NCBI RefSeq assembly: GCF_026914185.1
Contig: NC_070558.1
Location: 6,767,501 to 6,831,500 of the forward strand
Source: Puccinia triticina
Lineage: Eukaryota; Basidiomycota; Pucciniomycetes; Pucciniales; Pucciniaceae
DNA length: 64,000 nucleotides
Direction of reading: 5' to 3'
The first letter of the stretch is position 1. Every line of letters begins with the position of its first letter. Position numbers and translations under genes: made by a program. Of this stretch, positions 45,683-57,747 are shown piece after piece. The notes beneath the pieces were generated by a model. It saw only the letters and a program-made list of their open reading frames with translations, did not search any database and was not told where the DNA came from.

Positions 45683-47952
45683 CGCCAGGGGAGATAGTGT
45701 GGCACTCTCTAGAGAGTGCCATACCGTAACTTTATCTTTGACTTGGTCAGAAGTCAGTTCAACGTGGGTGGGTAACTTGTGTTCAACTTTGTTGGAGAAC
45801 TTATTAGCAACTATTGTATAAGAGTATGATGAGTTCAGTGCAACTCATCTGTAACTCCTGATAGTATTAGTTTGGATTTTATTCTATCCTTCAGGCATCT
45901 GGATTTGAAGATAAGTCATGATGACTGCCAAATACTTACCTAAACTTGTCTGATTCTGTCCTCATTACAGGCCATTTGCGTGATTTGTGAAGATTGTTTT
46001 TTGGCTTCCTCATGGACCATATTCAGCCACGTTATTCACATGAGCTATTTGGATGCAGATATGAATTATCTGGTTTCTCCCTATGACCCATATTTTTTGT
46101 CTCCTAGTGATTTCCTGCAGCTGTTGGTTGACCATGATGACCTGCAGAGTGTGTGATGTTGCCCATTCAGGGGATTGGGGAATCCTCTTGGTGGCATGGA
46201 TGTACTGGCCATTGAGGAGACACAGCCCCTTTGATGGCCAGTACAGCCCAGCCATCAAAGGGAGTCTCCCCCTAGTTGCATACTACATGTCCACCTGTGA
46301 CATAGGCCAGCAATGTCACATGAAAATCCTGTGCAACATTGTCACCCTGATGTTTGCCCAAACATCAGGGTGACATTCATGGGCAGGTTGTATCCGCCAT
46401 CAAGAGGAGTTGATGGCAAGTACAACTTGGCCATTTATTTGGATGCAGACTCCCTTTGATTGCCGGGTTCCACTGGCCATTGAAGGGAGTACACACCCTG
46501 TTTGATGGCTGTTGAGAATCAGCCATCAAAGGGCTTTGATGGCCGAGTTGTAACAGTCATCAAACAGATTTTTTACTTCCTTTGATGTCAGGTGCAACCC
46601 GGCTATCAAAGGGAGGCTGCCTTCATTAATTGTCCGCGCTGTACCAGCCATTGCGGGGAGTTCATACTCCCTTCATTCGCTGGGCTGCAGCGGCCATCAA
46701 AAGGAGTACACACTCCCTTTTCGCTGGTACAACTCTGCCATCAAAGGGAGTGGGGGAGTGGAAAATTCTCTTGATGGCAGGGTTGTACCAGCCATTGAGG
46801 AGACACAATCACTTTGATGGCCATTAAAAACTGGACATAAAAGGGAGTTTCCCACTAGCTGCATCCTACAGGTCCAACTGTGAAGTAGGCCAGAAATTTC
46901 ACAAGATCCTGTTCAACCATTTCCACCCTGAAGTTTGCCCAAATTTGAGGGTGAAATTCATGTCCAAGTTGTAATTGCCATCAAGAGGAGTTGACAATCC
47001 CATCAATGACTGGTATAAATCAGCCATCATAAGCAGGTTGAATCCAATTAACCAGCGCTCTGTACCATCCATGAGGAGAAATTCACACTTCCTTCATTGG
47101 CTGGGTTGTAGCAGCTATTGAAGGACTCCCTTAAAATTCTGGTACAACTCTGCCATTAAACAGAGTGCACACTCCTCTTGATGGCAGTTTTGTGTTGGCC
47201 ATTGAGGAGACACTCCCTCAAATGGCCAGTACAACACTGGCATCAAAACTCTGTAAAATGAGGTTGGTAATAATAGTGATTCCAAGACCACACTTGTTCA
47301 CGCACTTTATAACTTAAGGTACAATCCTGGATAAGGTAGCCACTACTCAGGTCTGGTGATGATTAACTGTTAAACTGTGGAGCCCAGGAGATCATGTGTT
47401 TCCAGTGGTCAGGCAATTTGGAAAATTGATGCTAATTACATCACATTTGAACAATGTTTGGCCTGAAAACAATTTTTGCAACACTCCAAGCAAGTGAGAG
47501 ATGATTATGGTGTCTTCCACCTCCTTCCACTTTAGGTCTATCTGACAGAGAAGTTGGATTGTGCCACCCTGAAATGATAACCAGGAGATGCATACATCTT
47601 GAGGCCCCCTTGTGGCTTGATCAGTTGAGCCTGCCTGGTCACAGTGAATTTGACCAAGATTGGCCTGTTCTGATGGAAAAATGAATTTCAGGATCCTCAG
47701 CTGGAACAACTATGGAATGTGTTCCAGGTTTAGTCAAGCTGGAGTTGAGCATTGGGTGAGGTGAAGTTATGGAATTTCCCCATGAGGTTAGGATGAAGAT
47801 GATATCAGCCTGAGTTGAACATAACATCACTATTGACACAAGCTTAAGTTGTGTGTGTGGCACACATGTTGCATGCTTGATACCCGCCAGGTTTGCTGAA
47901 GGAAGTTACGGTCTGGCACTCTCTAGAGAGTGCCACACTTTCTCCCCTGGTG
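45683..47952. mobile_element. Non-autonomous DNA element with palindromic TIRs, TAA target duplication
   Basis: About 50-bp terminal inverted repeats. The left starts C(G/A)CCAGGGGAGA(T/A)AGTG and contains the 22-bp palindrome TGGCACTCTCTAGAGAGTGC (45700-45721), followed by CCGTAAC. The mirror copy has the palindrome at 47914-47935. TAA flanks both ends (45680-45682 and 47953-47955), as in PIF/Harbinger-like insertions. No transposase; the interior is mostly degenerate satellite with CCATCAAAGGGAGT units (46180-47260). Confidence 0.78.
46180..47260. repeat. Degenerate satellite with GCCATCAAAGGGAGT units
   Basis: Direct and inverted units GGCCAT(C/T)(A/G)A(A/G)GGGAGT alternate with CTCCCTTTGATGGC. 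Some pairs form small palindromes. It fills most of the 2.27-kb TAA-flanked element. Confidence 0.75.
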
Positions 47953-48199
47953 TAACAACTAGCATCATTTATATTTATATACATAATCATGTGGTTAACA
48001 GCCATTCATATACATAATATAAGACATAATTACATAAATTAAGGCCCCGTTTGGACACCCCAAATTCAGTTATAAATCACACAACTTATCACCAGAGGTG
48101 CTTGGGGTATAACACAAAATTTATATGTGTTTGGGACGGCCAATGATATTGTAAAATTCATTACTCTGTTGTGGTACTTGAAAATGTGAAAAATCAAAC

Positions 48200-48900
48200 G
48201 TTTTCTCATGTACATATAGAAGGCCTCAAGATAACATCCATTGGACACCATAAATGGACTCCACGGCTAAAGTAACCCCTATTCCCCACTGGAATCATCA
48301 CTGGAGCCCCACTACACTGGAAGTTAGACCCTTTGGAAAACCTGTAGCACCCAGTCAACCACCTGTCAGGCGCCTCAAGTCACATTCCCCACACCATTCT
48401 ATTCCCACTACATGTATTTATTTTTATTTTTTTGTTATGTACATGACATCATGCAGCACTGCCCCTGCAGGCTGTGCCCTTTCAACTGAATGGTTCCCTG
48501 CATTCTAGTTCCTTACAACTCCACTTTTTTTGGTCCTATTACATCACCTGATCATTCCCTGCACAGCTCATGCACCCCTTGCATAAATTATGACATCATC
48601 TGGCACAGCCCCCCTCATGCATGCACGCCTTGCATAAATTGTACACAGCCACTCCTTCTCAACTCCCTCATGTTGTAGAGCACAGGCCAGCTAAAATACC
48701 TCACTCAGGGGCTGCCCTGGAGCCAAAATCCCTCACATTTGTTTATATAAGGAGCTCTCTCCCTCCCCCCCCCCCCCCCCATTTTTAGTTCCTCAGTTTA
48801 TTACTCATCAAGTTTTGTACTCACCCATCACCCAAAACACTTACGTACCCACTCAACCCTCTTACTTACATATAACAACTCTTACATACTGAATAACAAC
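48200..48900. repeat. Diverged solo relative of the Gypsy LTR
   Basis: The order of blocks follows the 7521-8510 LTR: GGCCTCAAGATAACATCCA, ACTCCACGGC, CCACTGGAATCATC, TGGAAGTTA, CATCATGCAGCACTG, then TTTATATAAGGAGCTCTCTCC and CACCCATCACCCAAAACACTTA. Clear homology but many changes, so a different, older family or subfamily. A poly-C tract (48764-48780) interrupts it. Confidence 0.65.
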
Positions 48901-48949
48901 CTTTTTATACTGTGTCACAAGAAACATGTACACAACCTCTGGATTACCT

Positions 48950-49505
48950 GTTCAACTGGTCATCCAGAGGAGTCCTACACACCACCTCAATGACCGGTCA
49001 GCGGGTCATTGAGGTGGACATAACCTGCAACTTGAACATCTCAATGACCAACCAGTCATTGAAGAGGACACATCCTCTCAATGAACGGTCAACCGTTCAT
49101 CAAAGAGGACACATCCTCTGCATGACCGGTCAAATGGTCATCCAGAGGTTGTACCCACTTCAATGACTGGTTGATTGGCCATTGAAGAGGACAAAAGGAC
49201 TTCTCTTGATGACTGGTCAAATGGTCATCAAAGAGGACACATCCTCTTGATGACTGGCCAACCGGTCATTGAAGGGGACACAACCTCTTGATGAACGTCA
49301 ACTGGTCATCAAAGAGGACACACCCTCTTGATGACCGGTCAAACAGTCATCAAGAGAAGTCCTCTGGATGACCAGTCAAACCAGTAATCCAAAGGTCGTA
49401 CCCACTTCAATGACCGGTTGATTGGTCATCAAAGAGGACAAAACACCTTGTTGACCAGGGCCGGTCATTGGGAGTCATTGGGAGGGTGTTTCCTCTTTGA
49501 TGACC
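48950..49505. repeat. Palindromic TGACCGGTCA satellite, block 1
   Basis: About 12 units of roughly 40 bp in which TGATGACCGGTCAA and (C/T)(C/T)GGTCATCA face each other around a short centre, separated by AAGAGGACACATCCTC, itself a partial palindrome. Block 2 (51095-51440) is the same satellite inverted. Confidence 0.85.
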
Positions 49506-49829
49506 GGTGCAGGGACTCTTGTGGGACACTAAATGTTTATTTGGTGAAAATATCCTCTGAGGGGGAAATAAATTGCTAATAGGTTGAAAGGCTATTACAA
49601 CTTACGGGTGGTTTGAAAGACCTGCCCCTCTAATGGTACTATGCAAATAACTAAGAGTCTTGTAATCAATATTTATAAAGGTGTGGCTGATTCCAAGATA
49701 GATCTTACTTTTGTATAGTAATCTCTATCAGACCTAGATACCTCAAATCACTAATCTTGCAGATCTGTTACAACTTCTGATGATGGGGAATAATATAATC
49801 CAGTGGGATTAATTATGTAAGATACAATT

Positions 49830-50047
49830 TTTGTTGATGAGAAGGTTGGTAATGATCTCTTCCTTAAAAAATCTCTTGATAAGGCACTTTGATCAATACT
49901 AGAGCTCCTGGTTGCTACTACTACTACTACTACTACTAATTTTTATATTTGTTGTTGATGAAGTTGGTATTGATCTCTTCCTTAACAATCTCTTGATAAG
50001 GCACTTTAATTACTACTAGAGCTCCTGACTACTACTACTACTACTGA
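49830..50047. repeat. ~110-bp tandem duplication ending in (CTA)n
   Basis: Two diverged copies of GATCTCTTCCTTAA...TCTCTTGATAAGGCACTTT...CTAGAGCTCCTG, each ending in a CTA microsatellite. Confidence 0.8.
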
Positions 50048-50211
50048 CTCAAACTTAACACTACCACTACCACTAAACTAACACTAAACTAACACTGTAA
50101 ATAAACTAACCACTGTGACCAAACCTTGATGAGGGGGGAAATAGGCCTCCTTATATATTGAAGGGTGAGGGGATTTAGCTCCAGGGGAGCTCCTTGTGAG
50201 GGCTATTTTCT

Positions 50212-50365
50212 GCAGGGGATATCAGTTGCACAGCAAGATATGCATGTGTTGCACTGCCTGCCAAACAATGAGGTAATGGATTATGCAGGAGGGGATATCA
50301 GTTGCACGGCAATATATGCATGTGTTGCACTGCCTGCCAAACAATGATGTAATTGATTCTGCAGG
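50212..50365. repeat. 77-bp tandem duplication
   Basis: Two copies of a unit containing GGGGATATCAGTTGCAC and TGTTGCACTGCCTGCCAAAC. Confidence 0.88.
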
Positions 50366-50658
50366 AAGGCTCCTTGAACACCTTATCTGCCTGCATATGC
50401 TGCACTGCATGATATCATGTGTTGCTAGGTGACCCAAACAACCTTCTGTAACCTACCATATGCCTGCATGTGCAGCTGTTGCCTTCTTCCATCCAGAATA
50501 TTGGGGGTCAAAGCCTCTCCTCCCACCTTGCTCCTTCCTTCCTTCTTCCTCCTCACCTAATTAATACTTCCATCCATATCCCATCATACTGAATCCTATA
50601 CCCTTATAAAGTAATAAACCACCCTTATAAGGATAATATACCCTTATAACACTGCCTT

Positions 50659-50808
50659 ACTTGATACACCACACCATCCTCCCTTCCATTCCTGGTTGAG
50701 ACATGTGCTTCCAATACCTTCCACCTCTTCTATTGATACACCACACCATCCTCCCTTCCATTCCTGGTTGAGAAATGTGCTCCCAATACCTTCCACCTCT
50801 TCTATTGA
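50659..50808. repeat. 72-bp tandem duplication
   Basis: Two near-identical copies of a unit starting TGATACACCACACCATCC and ending ACCTCTTCTAT. Confidence 0.9.
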
Positions 50809-51094
50809 TAACATCATTCCACCTCCCTGCCATCCTACCTAGTCATGGTCCTCCATTCCATCCCTGATCACGCGGTCCATCCTACATAATCCTAGTCTGC
50901 CGTTCCATCCATGATAACACTATCCATCATCCATCCATCTGTAATGACTCTATCCCTCCCATGTACACATACACTGCTTGTATTATATATAACTTCCTCC
51001 TCTTATAATGAATGATAGCTGTATCTATGCTGTCCCAATACCTATTCAATGTGCTTTTGGAATTGTCACGCCAATGGAGCACCACACCGGTTGG

Positions 51095-51440
51095 CCTGTC
51101 ATCGAGAGGGTGTGTCCTCTTTGATGACTGGTTGACCAGTCATCAAGAGGGCATGTCCTCTTTGATGACAGTTTGACCAGTCATCAAGAGGGTCTGTCCT
51201 CTTTGATGACTTTTCAACAAGTGTGTCCTTGTTGATGACCGGTTGGCCGGTCATCAAGAGGGTGTGTCCTCTTTGATGACTGTTCAACTGGTCATCAAGA
51301 GGGTGTGTCCTCTTTGATGACCATTTGACCGGTCATCAAGAGGATGTCTCCTCTTTGATGACCGGTTGACTGGTCACTGGAAGGGTGAAGTCCCCCTAGA
51401 TGACCAGTTCACCAGTCATTGAGGGGGTGAAGTACTCTAG
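51095..51440. repeat. Palindromic TGACCGGTCA satellite, block 2 (inverted)
   Basis: About seven units of the block 1 satellite in opposite orientation (GTCCTCTTTGATGACC, GGTCATCAAGAGGG). The two blocks and the 1.6 kb between them form a foldback-like structure. Confidence 0.85.
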
Positions 51441-52203
51441 ATGGCTGGTCAAACCGGTTATCCAGAGGTTGTGCACTCCCAGGAGTGTGTTGTGTGTACA
51501 TGTAGACACTGGTCTGCTTTGTTTTGCCAAACAGTCAGGTGATGAATGTGTTGAAACTTGCGCGCGCTCACACGCTCCTCTTGCCTGCTCTGACTGCGCT
51601 TTGACGGGGCAGCAAAAAACCTAACTTGTCTATTTGTCTTGGACCGCTCTCGGGCTCTGAACAATGGTTCACCTCCTCTTTGATCCTTGTCTACTCACTC
51701 TGATCTTATACCGCTTTCCTCAAGACTTGATTCTAGCCAGTCACATCGGCCTAAATCATCAAACAACACAACTTGGTGAGAAATGCAACTGGCATTTCCA
51801 TCCGCTTCAAATCTAATCTCTCTCTCGACCTCAATCACTGACCTCTTCCTTTTTTCTATTAGTCTGTGTTCTAAGATCTCCATCCTTGACTTATTCATCT
51901 CCACAATTGTCCTTCTTCTCTCGGTTTGTTATCTATTTATTTTACTCTCCTTTTGTCCTCTCTCAACTGATCTCATCTCCCATCCTCCAATCAGCTTCAT
52001 CAGACCACTTCTCCACTTTTATCTCACAGTTGCTGCTTATTCATTCTATCTTCAGCTTCAGGGTTTGTTTATTTTCTTATTGTTCATTCTTTTCTGTTGC
52101 TTTTTCTTACATTTGTTTTTCAGCTTCTGTTTCTTGCTTTACAGTAATTCAGCCTCGGTTCTTTACGATTAACAGTCAAAACAAACCGGCGACCAAACCT
52201 TTT
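51441..52203. other. Leader region of the Copia element
   Basis: CT-rich sequence before gag, probably part of the 5' LTR and leader. I could not locate the LTR ends because the matching 3' LTR is outside the window or lost behind element B. Confidence 0.4.
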
Positions 52204-53095
52204 ATGTCCGACGGTGTATCCCCAGCTTCTCTCAAATCTTCAAGTAGCGCCGTTGTCTCCAAGGACCAGAAACCTGCTTCTTCAGCAACTGTCTCTAAAA
52301 CCATGGACAAAATTCATGGTGCTCTCATCAAGCCTGTCGTCGAGGGGATTGCTCTTTTGTCAATGGACAACTACACACTCTGGAGACAATGATTCTCCAA
52401 CTTCCTTGACGTTGTCAAACTCAAATCCAATCTTACAGGCGAGAACAATACCCTTAGCGCGGAAAATAATGTTTACCTCAAGGCTATTCTAGTCGCTAAG
52501 CTCGAATCGTCCGTTCAGGCAAACGTGGTCAATGCTGTCAATGAAAAAAATGCCAGACTCATCTGGAAATCCATTGTTAAGTTTTTTGCTTCCAATCAAG
52601 CGTCCAATAAGTCTCGCGTATTTCAGTCTTTCCTTTGTGCTCCATACACTCCCGACGATGTAGCTGGCTTCATCGCCTCGATGAAAACGTTTCAAACTCA
52701 ACTCATTGAAGTCGGGTGGTTGTTCTCTGACGATGCTCTCGGTCACATGATCATTCACAAGTTTCCGTCTGACATGAACAACATAGTCAATCAGATTACT
52801 CATTCGGACAAAGAACCCTCTATCAATGTGGTCTTCGAGCATCTCAGAATTCACGAGCACAATTCAGAAATTTGGGCTAGCAACAGCGGGTCTAAGTCAA
52901 ACCCAATCACCTTCTACACTGATGAAGCAAAGAAGTGTCAAAAGAACTATCATAATCCGGCTTCTGATCACTTGAAGGAAAATTTCTGGATGCTATACCC
53001 TAAGAAGCGAACTGAACACTATGAGAAGAAGGCAGCAGCAGCCCAAGCAGCTCAGAAGATGGAGACTTCCGTTAGGCTTTCACACGTCTCTCTCT
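52204..53095 (+). pseudogene. Copia Gag (broken)
   Basis: Starts MSDGVSPASLKSSSSA. Copia Gag features: LSMDNYTLWRQ-stop-FSNFLD (TGA at 52390 where Arg is expected), ARLIWKSIVKFFASNQ, DDVAGFIASMKTF and the C-terminal HLKENFWMLYPKKRTEHYEKK, where a zinc knuckle would be expected next but is not seen. A frameshift near 53075 moves into the protease frame. Confidence 0.8.
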
Positions 53096-55642
53096 AAATC
53101 TCCTCACACCTTTACTGTTGACTTGGGATCCTCCGCTCACATGATCTCAAACGAATGACTCTTCCACACTTTAGAACACAAAGAGCTAGGCTGCGTTCAA
53201 ACAAGCTCTTCTTCCGATCAACTCAAGATCAAGGGAATCGGCTTGATACAACTAAAAAACGAGTTTGGAGAAGTCTTCTTGAATAATGTTCTCTACATCT
53301 CCGAAATAGTAGTAAATCTTCTCTCTGTTCGATGTCTCCTACTTCAAGATTTCACTATCCAATTCTATAAAAATTCTTATCAAATATTAAAAAACAATGA
53401 AATTGCAATGAAAGGCAACTACATTGGAAACCTTCCTTCACTTGAGTTCAAAAAAATTGAGCAAACAAGTCTTCTTTCCTCTGCCAAATTCATACACAAA
53501 TCACTGGGACATGTAAGCTACCATTGATTGAGAAAGAAACTAGGCATTCCATTGAAAATTATCAGCGACTGTGAATCATGTGGGGTTGGAAAAATCACCT
53601 GAGCTTTGTACAAATCAAATCACAAGCCTGCCTCTAGACCCTTTGAGGAGGTTCACTTTGATCTGATAGGTCCTATCTGGCCGACTTCTCATCAAGGTCA
53701 TTGATACATTCTGATGGTTGTCGACAGCTGTACGAGATTCTGCGCTGCCATCCCCATCAAACATAAGAGTGACACACCCAAGACAATCTCTTATCTAGTC
53801 GACGTAGAAGCAAAAATGCTGGGCTATTATCCTACAACATTTCACTCTGACAGGGGTTCTGAATTCCTCAACTCCACTCTGAGCAAGTACTGCATGGCAC
53901 ACTTGATCAAGCAACAAACTTTGGATTCTTATACCCCTCAACAAAATGGGCTAGCTGAGAGATTCAACAGGACCATTCTTGAGTCCATGCGCACCATCCT
54001 TCAGGATTCGGGGTTTGATCAAAAATACTGGAATGAAATCGCCATTGTCAGCGCGTTGACTTTAAATCAAATTCCCTCTCCTCAGTCCAAACCGTGCCCC
54101 TTTGAGCTGTTCAAAAATCACACCTTACCGTTGAACTACTTTTATCCTCTTGGCAACCGGGCTTCTTACATGATTCTCCCGGGGGAGCCCTTCTCAAAAC
54201 TCAAGCCAAGGGGGAAGCTAGGAAGACTAATTGGCTATACCGATGAACTGCGATCTTATCGAATACTATTGGACAAAGGAAAAATTGTAGACACAAAAGA
54301 TGTTCAGTTTCTCAACTATACTCCCTCTTCCCCCAAGAACTCCAATTGGGACCTAGCTGTGTGTGAAGACTCAAATGACTCAGACCCTGCAAGTGAAGTG
54401 GAACGTTACTGTGAATTGCCAGATATCTCTGACAATAGTGACGTTGAAATTGCCTCAAGCCTAATTCCTGAACCAGCTGTCAGCAGAACTCTGCGGGAAA
54501 GGACTACTCAGATTAAACCCGCTAAATAATCTTACCTTGCCACTTACCTTGCCACTTACCTTGCCACCGATCCAAATTCCTTCAAAAATGCCATGAAATC
54601 ACCTCAAAAGTCAGAAGCAGCTGCAGAAGAGTTGTCAAATATTGAACACCATGAAGTCTGGGAAGACATGTTTGACACTCCAGATTCTTACCTTCATACG
54701 CTATGGATTTTCAAAACTAAACCTGCTACGCTCTCTGCTGCAGAAAGGAAGAAAGCACGGCTTTGTATACAAGGATTTCTACAACGCGAGGGAGAAGACT
54801 ACGACAACACTTTTGCTCCCACTGGAAAATTCACCACGATGCTCATAGTTTTAATGTATGTGATTGACAAGAAATTACCAATCAGAAAATTCAACATCAA
54901 GAGTGTGTTTCTGTATGCTCCACTGAAAGAAGAATAATACATAAAAACACCAGAAGGGTCCGCCAGAAAAGCTCCATTTCTCCGTCTAAAGAAATCACTC
55001 TATGGTCTGAAACAAGCACCAGCCAACTGGTACGATACCCTGACATCTTGGTTCAACAACATCAACTATCAACAGTCTACGTCCGATCCCTGCCTGTTCA
55101 TTCACTCCAACAAGAACTCTATCATATTATTCCACGTGGATGATCTTATTGTAGTCAGAAATGTTGATGTCTTTGAAAATCTTTTCCTCCATTGGTTTCC
55201 AAACTCTACCGCTCACGAACCTGACACAATACTAGGAATAGATGTCGAAATATCAAAAGAAGCCATTACATTATCTCAAGAAAAACTGATAGAAAAAGGT
55301 CTGAAGCTCATTGGTCTGTCTGATTGTAAACCGGTAAACACTCCATTATCAGTCGGCGTACAACTGAAACCAGCCAGCCGATCGGAAAAGGATGAATTCT
55401 CAAGACTCAACATCAATTATCAAACATTCACTGGAATCCTGAATTATTTGTCCTGTTGCACTTGACCAGATCTAGCGCCGGCGGTATCAATCCTCTCTAG
55501 CTTCAACAATGATCCAGGTATACTTCACTGGAAGGAGGTGATACACTGCTGGAAATACGTCTCCGGCACAAAAAATCTACATCTAACTTTACGACCCGAT
55601 TCAAAGAAATCTGACTCTCTCCATCATTACACGGATGCCACA
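53075..55642 (+). pseudogene. Copia protease-integrase-RT (broken)
   Basis: One frame with stops TGA 53156, TGA 53525, TGA 53600, TGA 53702, TAA 54527, TAA 54935 and TGA 55463. Protease: FTVDLGSSAHM (Asp-Leu-Gly-Ser variant of DSG/AS). Integrase: zinc domain HKSLGHVSYH ... CESCGVGK; catalytic residues in VHFDLIGP, FHSDRGSEF and NGLAERFNRT are all present. RT: LWIFKTKPATLS, KARLCIQGF, SLYGLKQAPANWYD and the polymerase box FHVDDLIVV with both Asp intact. RNase H begins HHYTDAT at the junction with element A. Most internal stops replace a codon where Arg is conserved. Confidence 0.85.
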
Positions 55643-56004
55643 TGTGAAGCCCCGCGCGTCCTGCGGGTTTCACAAGGCCAAATGGGCCATGTCACATGAG
55701 GAGGACTATAGTTGAGCCCGTCCCCCTCGCCCCATCTAGCCCGGCAGAGACTCCGGACCCCATTCATCTCTCTGCTTGGGCTAGGTAAGCCTTTCCCTTC
55801 CTTGCTTGTCATCTCTTTCTCCTTCTCCCTTCTTCCGCATGTACATAGACTAACAAGAGACTCTGGACCCCATTCATCTCTCTGCTTGGGCTAGCCACGT
55901 AATCCAAGCTCCCCAAACGTTGGTTCTAGAACCGCTAGGCCTTCAAGCCCGTCCCACCGTGCCTCTCCAGCCTCCGCTCAGTGAAGGGTCTCCTGACCCT
56001 TACA
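55643..56004 (+). repeat. 5' LTR of element A
   Basis: TGTGAAGCCCC...GACCCTTACA. Inside is a duplicated 39-bp segment (55746-55784 and 55856-55894) that brackets an intron-like GTAAGC...ACTAACAAG. Confidence 0.92.
55785..55857 (+). other. Intron-like segment inside LTR, bounded by direct repeats
   Basis: GTAAGCC donor directly after CTAG, pyrimidine-rich middle, ACTAAC branch-point-like motif and AAG acceptor, 73 nt in all. The 39 bp before it and the 39 bp overlapping its end are nearly identical. Repeated at 61165-61237 in the 3' LTR. Confidence 0.55.
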
Positions 56005-56502
56005 CTTTTTTTTTCTAGACCCACCAACCCCCTCGACAGCTTGGCAAGAATTTTTTCTCCCTTGCTTTTGTCTTGGTCATAGATCTACCCCTCCATTCGA
56101 CCGCCTCCGTCCGCCCGCCACTCAAACCATCTCCGGTAATCCGTCCGCAGAACTTCTTAGTTCTAAATCCACTTTGGCTCCATTTCTGCAAGACTTCTTA
56201 GTCTTAGAATCCGTCCGCCTCCGTTTCCGCGAGGCTTCTTAGTCTCAAAAATCTGTTCCGACTCCGTTTCCGCAAGGTTCCAATCTCAAAATCCTTTCTG
56301 ACTCCGGCTCCATAAAGACTTCTTAGTCTTGAATTAGTACCGACAGCCCCCTACCATCTCATTTACAAATTTCTTCCTTTCCGTTCACGGTTCCCCTTAA
56401 CCCCCCTCCCTAACATCACACTCTTGGACGGACCTGCCCCTTCTGGCCATCTGGCTCAAAGCAATCACGACCACACCAGGATTCAGCATGAGAAGCAGCA
56501 GC

Positions 56503-56749
56503 CACTGCAAAAAAAACTTGGTCAACTGCTTGCAGTTGACATGCAGGATACTCAAGCCAAGCTATCATTGTAACTCCACCTGAATGCACAAGTGCCTTTG
56601 TTGGCACAGTCACTGTGCAAGGTGCACATTGACTGTGCATTGACACTTTGGTTGAGTCAAACCTTGGGTAAGGCTGTTGTAACACCACAAGCTTCCTCAG
56701 AGTTACCGCATGTCAACTGCTCACAGTTGACACAGTTTTTTTTGCAGTG
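56503..56749. mobile_element. 247-bp MITE inside element A
   Basis: Terminal inverted repeats: CACTGCAAAAAAAACT, then GTCAACTG...CAGTTGACATGC, against the complement at the right end. The 12-bp palindromic-like block GTCAACTGCxxxCAGTTGAC recurs at both ends. No ORF. Confidence 0.85.
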
Positions 56750-56765
56750 AGCAATTCTCAGACCG

Positions 56766-57461
56766 ATGGGCTGGCGACACAAGGCGCGCATTGGACATCT
56801 AGAAGCGGTTGTACGCCTACTTTCAGCTCGAACAGGGTCTGGCCGGATCCCCTTGGTCTCGTCTGGGACGTTTCAATACTTGATTCAGAGGGGCCTGGTA
56901 CCACTTTTATCCAGGAAAACAGTGGAGTCTTTGGAGTACGACCGACGAGGTGGGAGGCTTAAGCAACGGACTCATCCAAGCACTCCGCCTAGTCACCCTC
57001 CATCAAGTGGGCCGTTCACGTTCATGTGCTCCTTGGATCCTCCTGGCTCATTCAAATCACCACAGCCCTTCTGCCCCCCACCGACTGTTGACCCAAGAGC
57101 AAGCGCATTCCTCTCGGAGAGCTCTTCCTCAACGTCCTCCGTCACTCACTCATCGAAACCTTTCACACCCATGGCACCAGCCACGACGTCCTCAGGTCTT
57201 TCCTGCAGCTCACCTCCTTCAAGATCATTCATCTCCCCCGATCCTCGGCCACGTTTTCTTACCACCAAAGCCAACGACTTCTACCCGCCTTCAGCACCAT
57301 CGCACATTCGTCCTGCCCCGCCCGTCCTCACCATCCTTCCCTCAGCCCTCCGACCATCTCCCAAACCGATCCCCATCAACGCTTCTAGACGGAGACCGGA
57401 CCCGCAGGGGGAGGTCGCTCAGGTCCAAGCACGCAAACGAGAGCGCCCAGGCTGGGCCTAG
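56766..57461 (+). CDS. Pro/Ser-rich ORF in element A, function unknown
   Basis: The 231-residue open frame starts [16 protein letters not shown]. The first ~70 residues are of ordinary composition ([28 protein letters not shown]); the rest is Pro/Ser-rich and ends in [12 protein letters not shown] and KRERPGWA. No known domain. It could be an upstream exon of the Gag-like gene or a captured host fragment. Composition alone can keep such a frame open, so confidence is low. Confidence 0.3.
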   Translation: MGWRHKARIGHLEAVVRLLSARTGSGRIPLVSSGTFQYLIQRGLVPLLSRKTVESLEYDRRGGRLKQRTHPSTPPSHPPSSGPFTFMCSLDPPGSFKSPQPFCPPPTVDPRASAFLSESSSSTSSVTHSSKPFTPMAPATTSSGLSCSSPPSRSFISPDPRPRFLTTKANDFYPPSAPSHIRPAPPVLTILPSALRPSPKPIPINASRRRPDPQGEVAQVQARKRERPGWA

Positions 57462-57747
57462 AGAGTCTAAGCTAGATTACGATTGATTAGGTTTGAGACC
57501 GGGCTCATGCGCCACGACTACCTTCATAATCTAGCTCTCCGTGACTCTCTTAGCCCCGCATCGTCCAGAGCGCTCTCTACCATCTCTCCACTGCTCATCG
57601 GCTCACGCGCGCATTTTTTTGGTTTTTGTGTTTCCAAACGTCTATCAGGCAATAACATCTATCACCTGACTCACAAGTTTTGATTGACAGTTACTCGCTC
57701 CTGACCTACACTCAGTTACTCGCACAATTTTGCACTCCCCATACTCG

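Larger units (their letters stand above)
49506..51094. other. Segment between the inverted satellite blocks
   Basis: No gene. It contains three separate tandem duplications (49830-50047, 50212-50365, 50659-50808), a (CTA)n microsatellite, and short CCCTTATAA direct repeats (50600-50660) like those at the end of the Gypsy LTR. Confidence 0.5.

Noticed and set aside
47392..47863. Minus-strand ORFs inside the 2.27-kb TAA-flanked element
   Set aside because: No transposase motif, and composition is like the surrounding non-coding DNA.
48950..51440. CRISPR-like array
   Set aside because: Units are palindromic satellite with no unique spacers, in a eukaryotic genome; not CRISPR.
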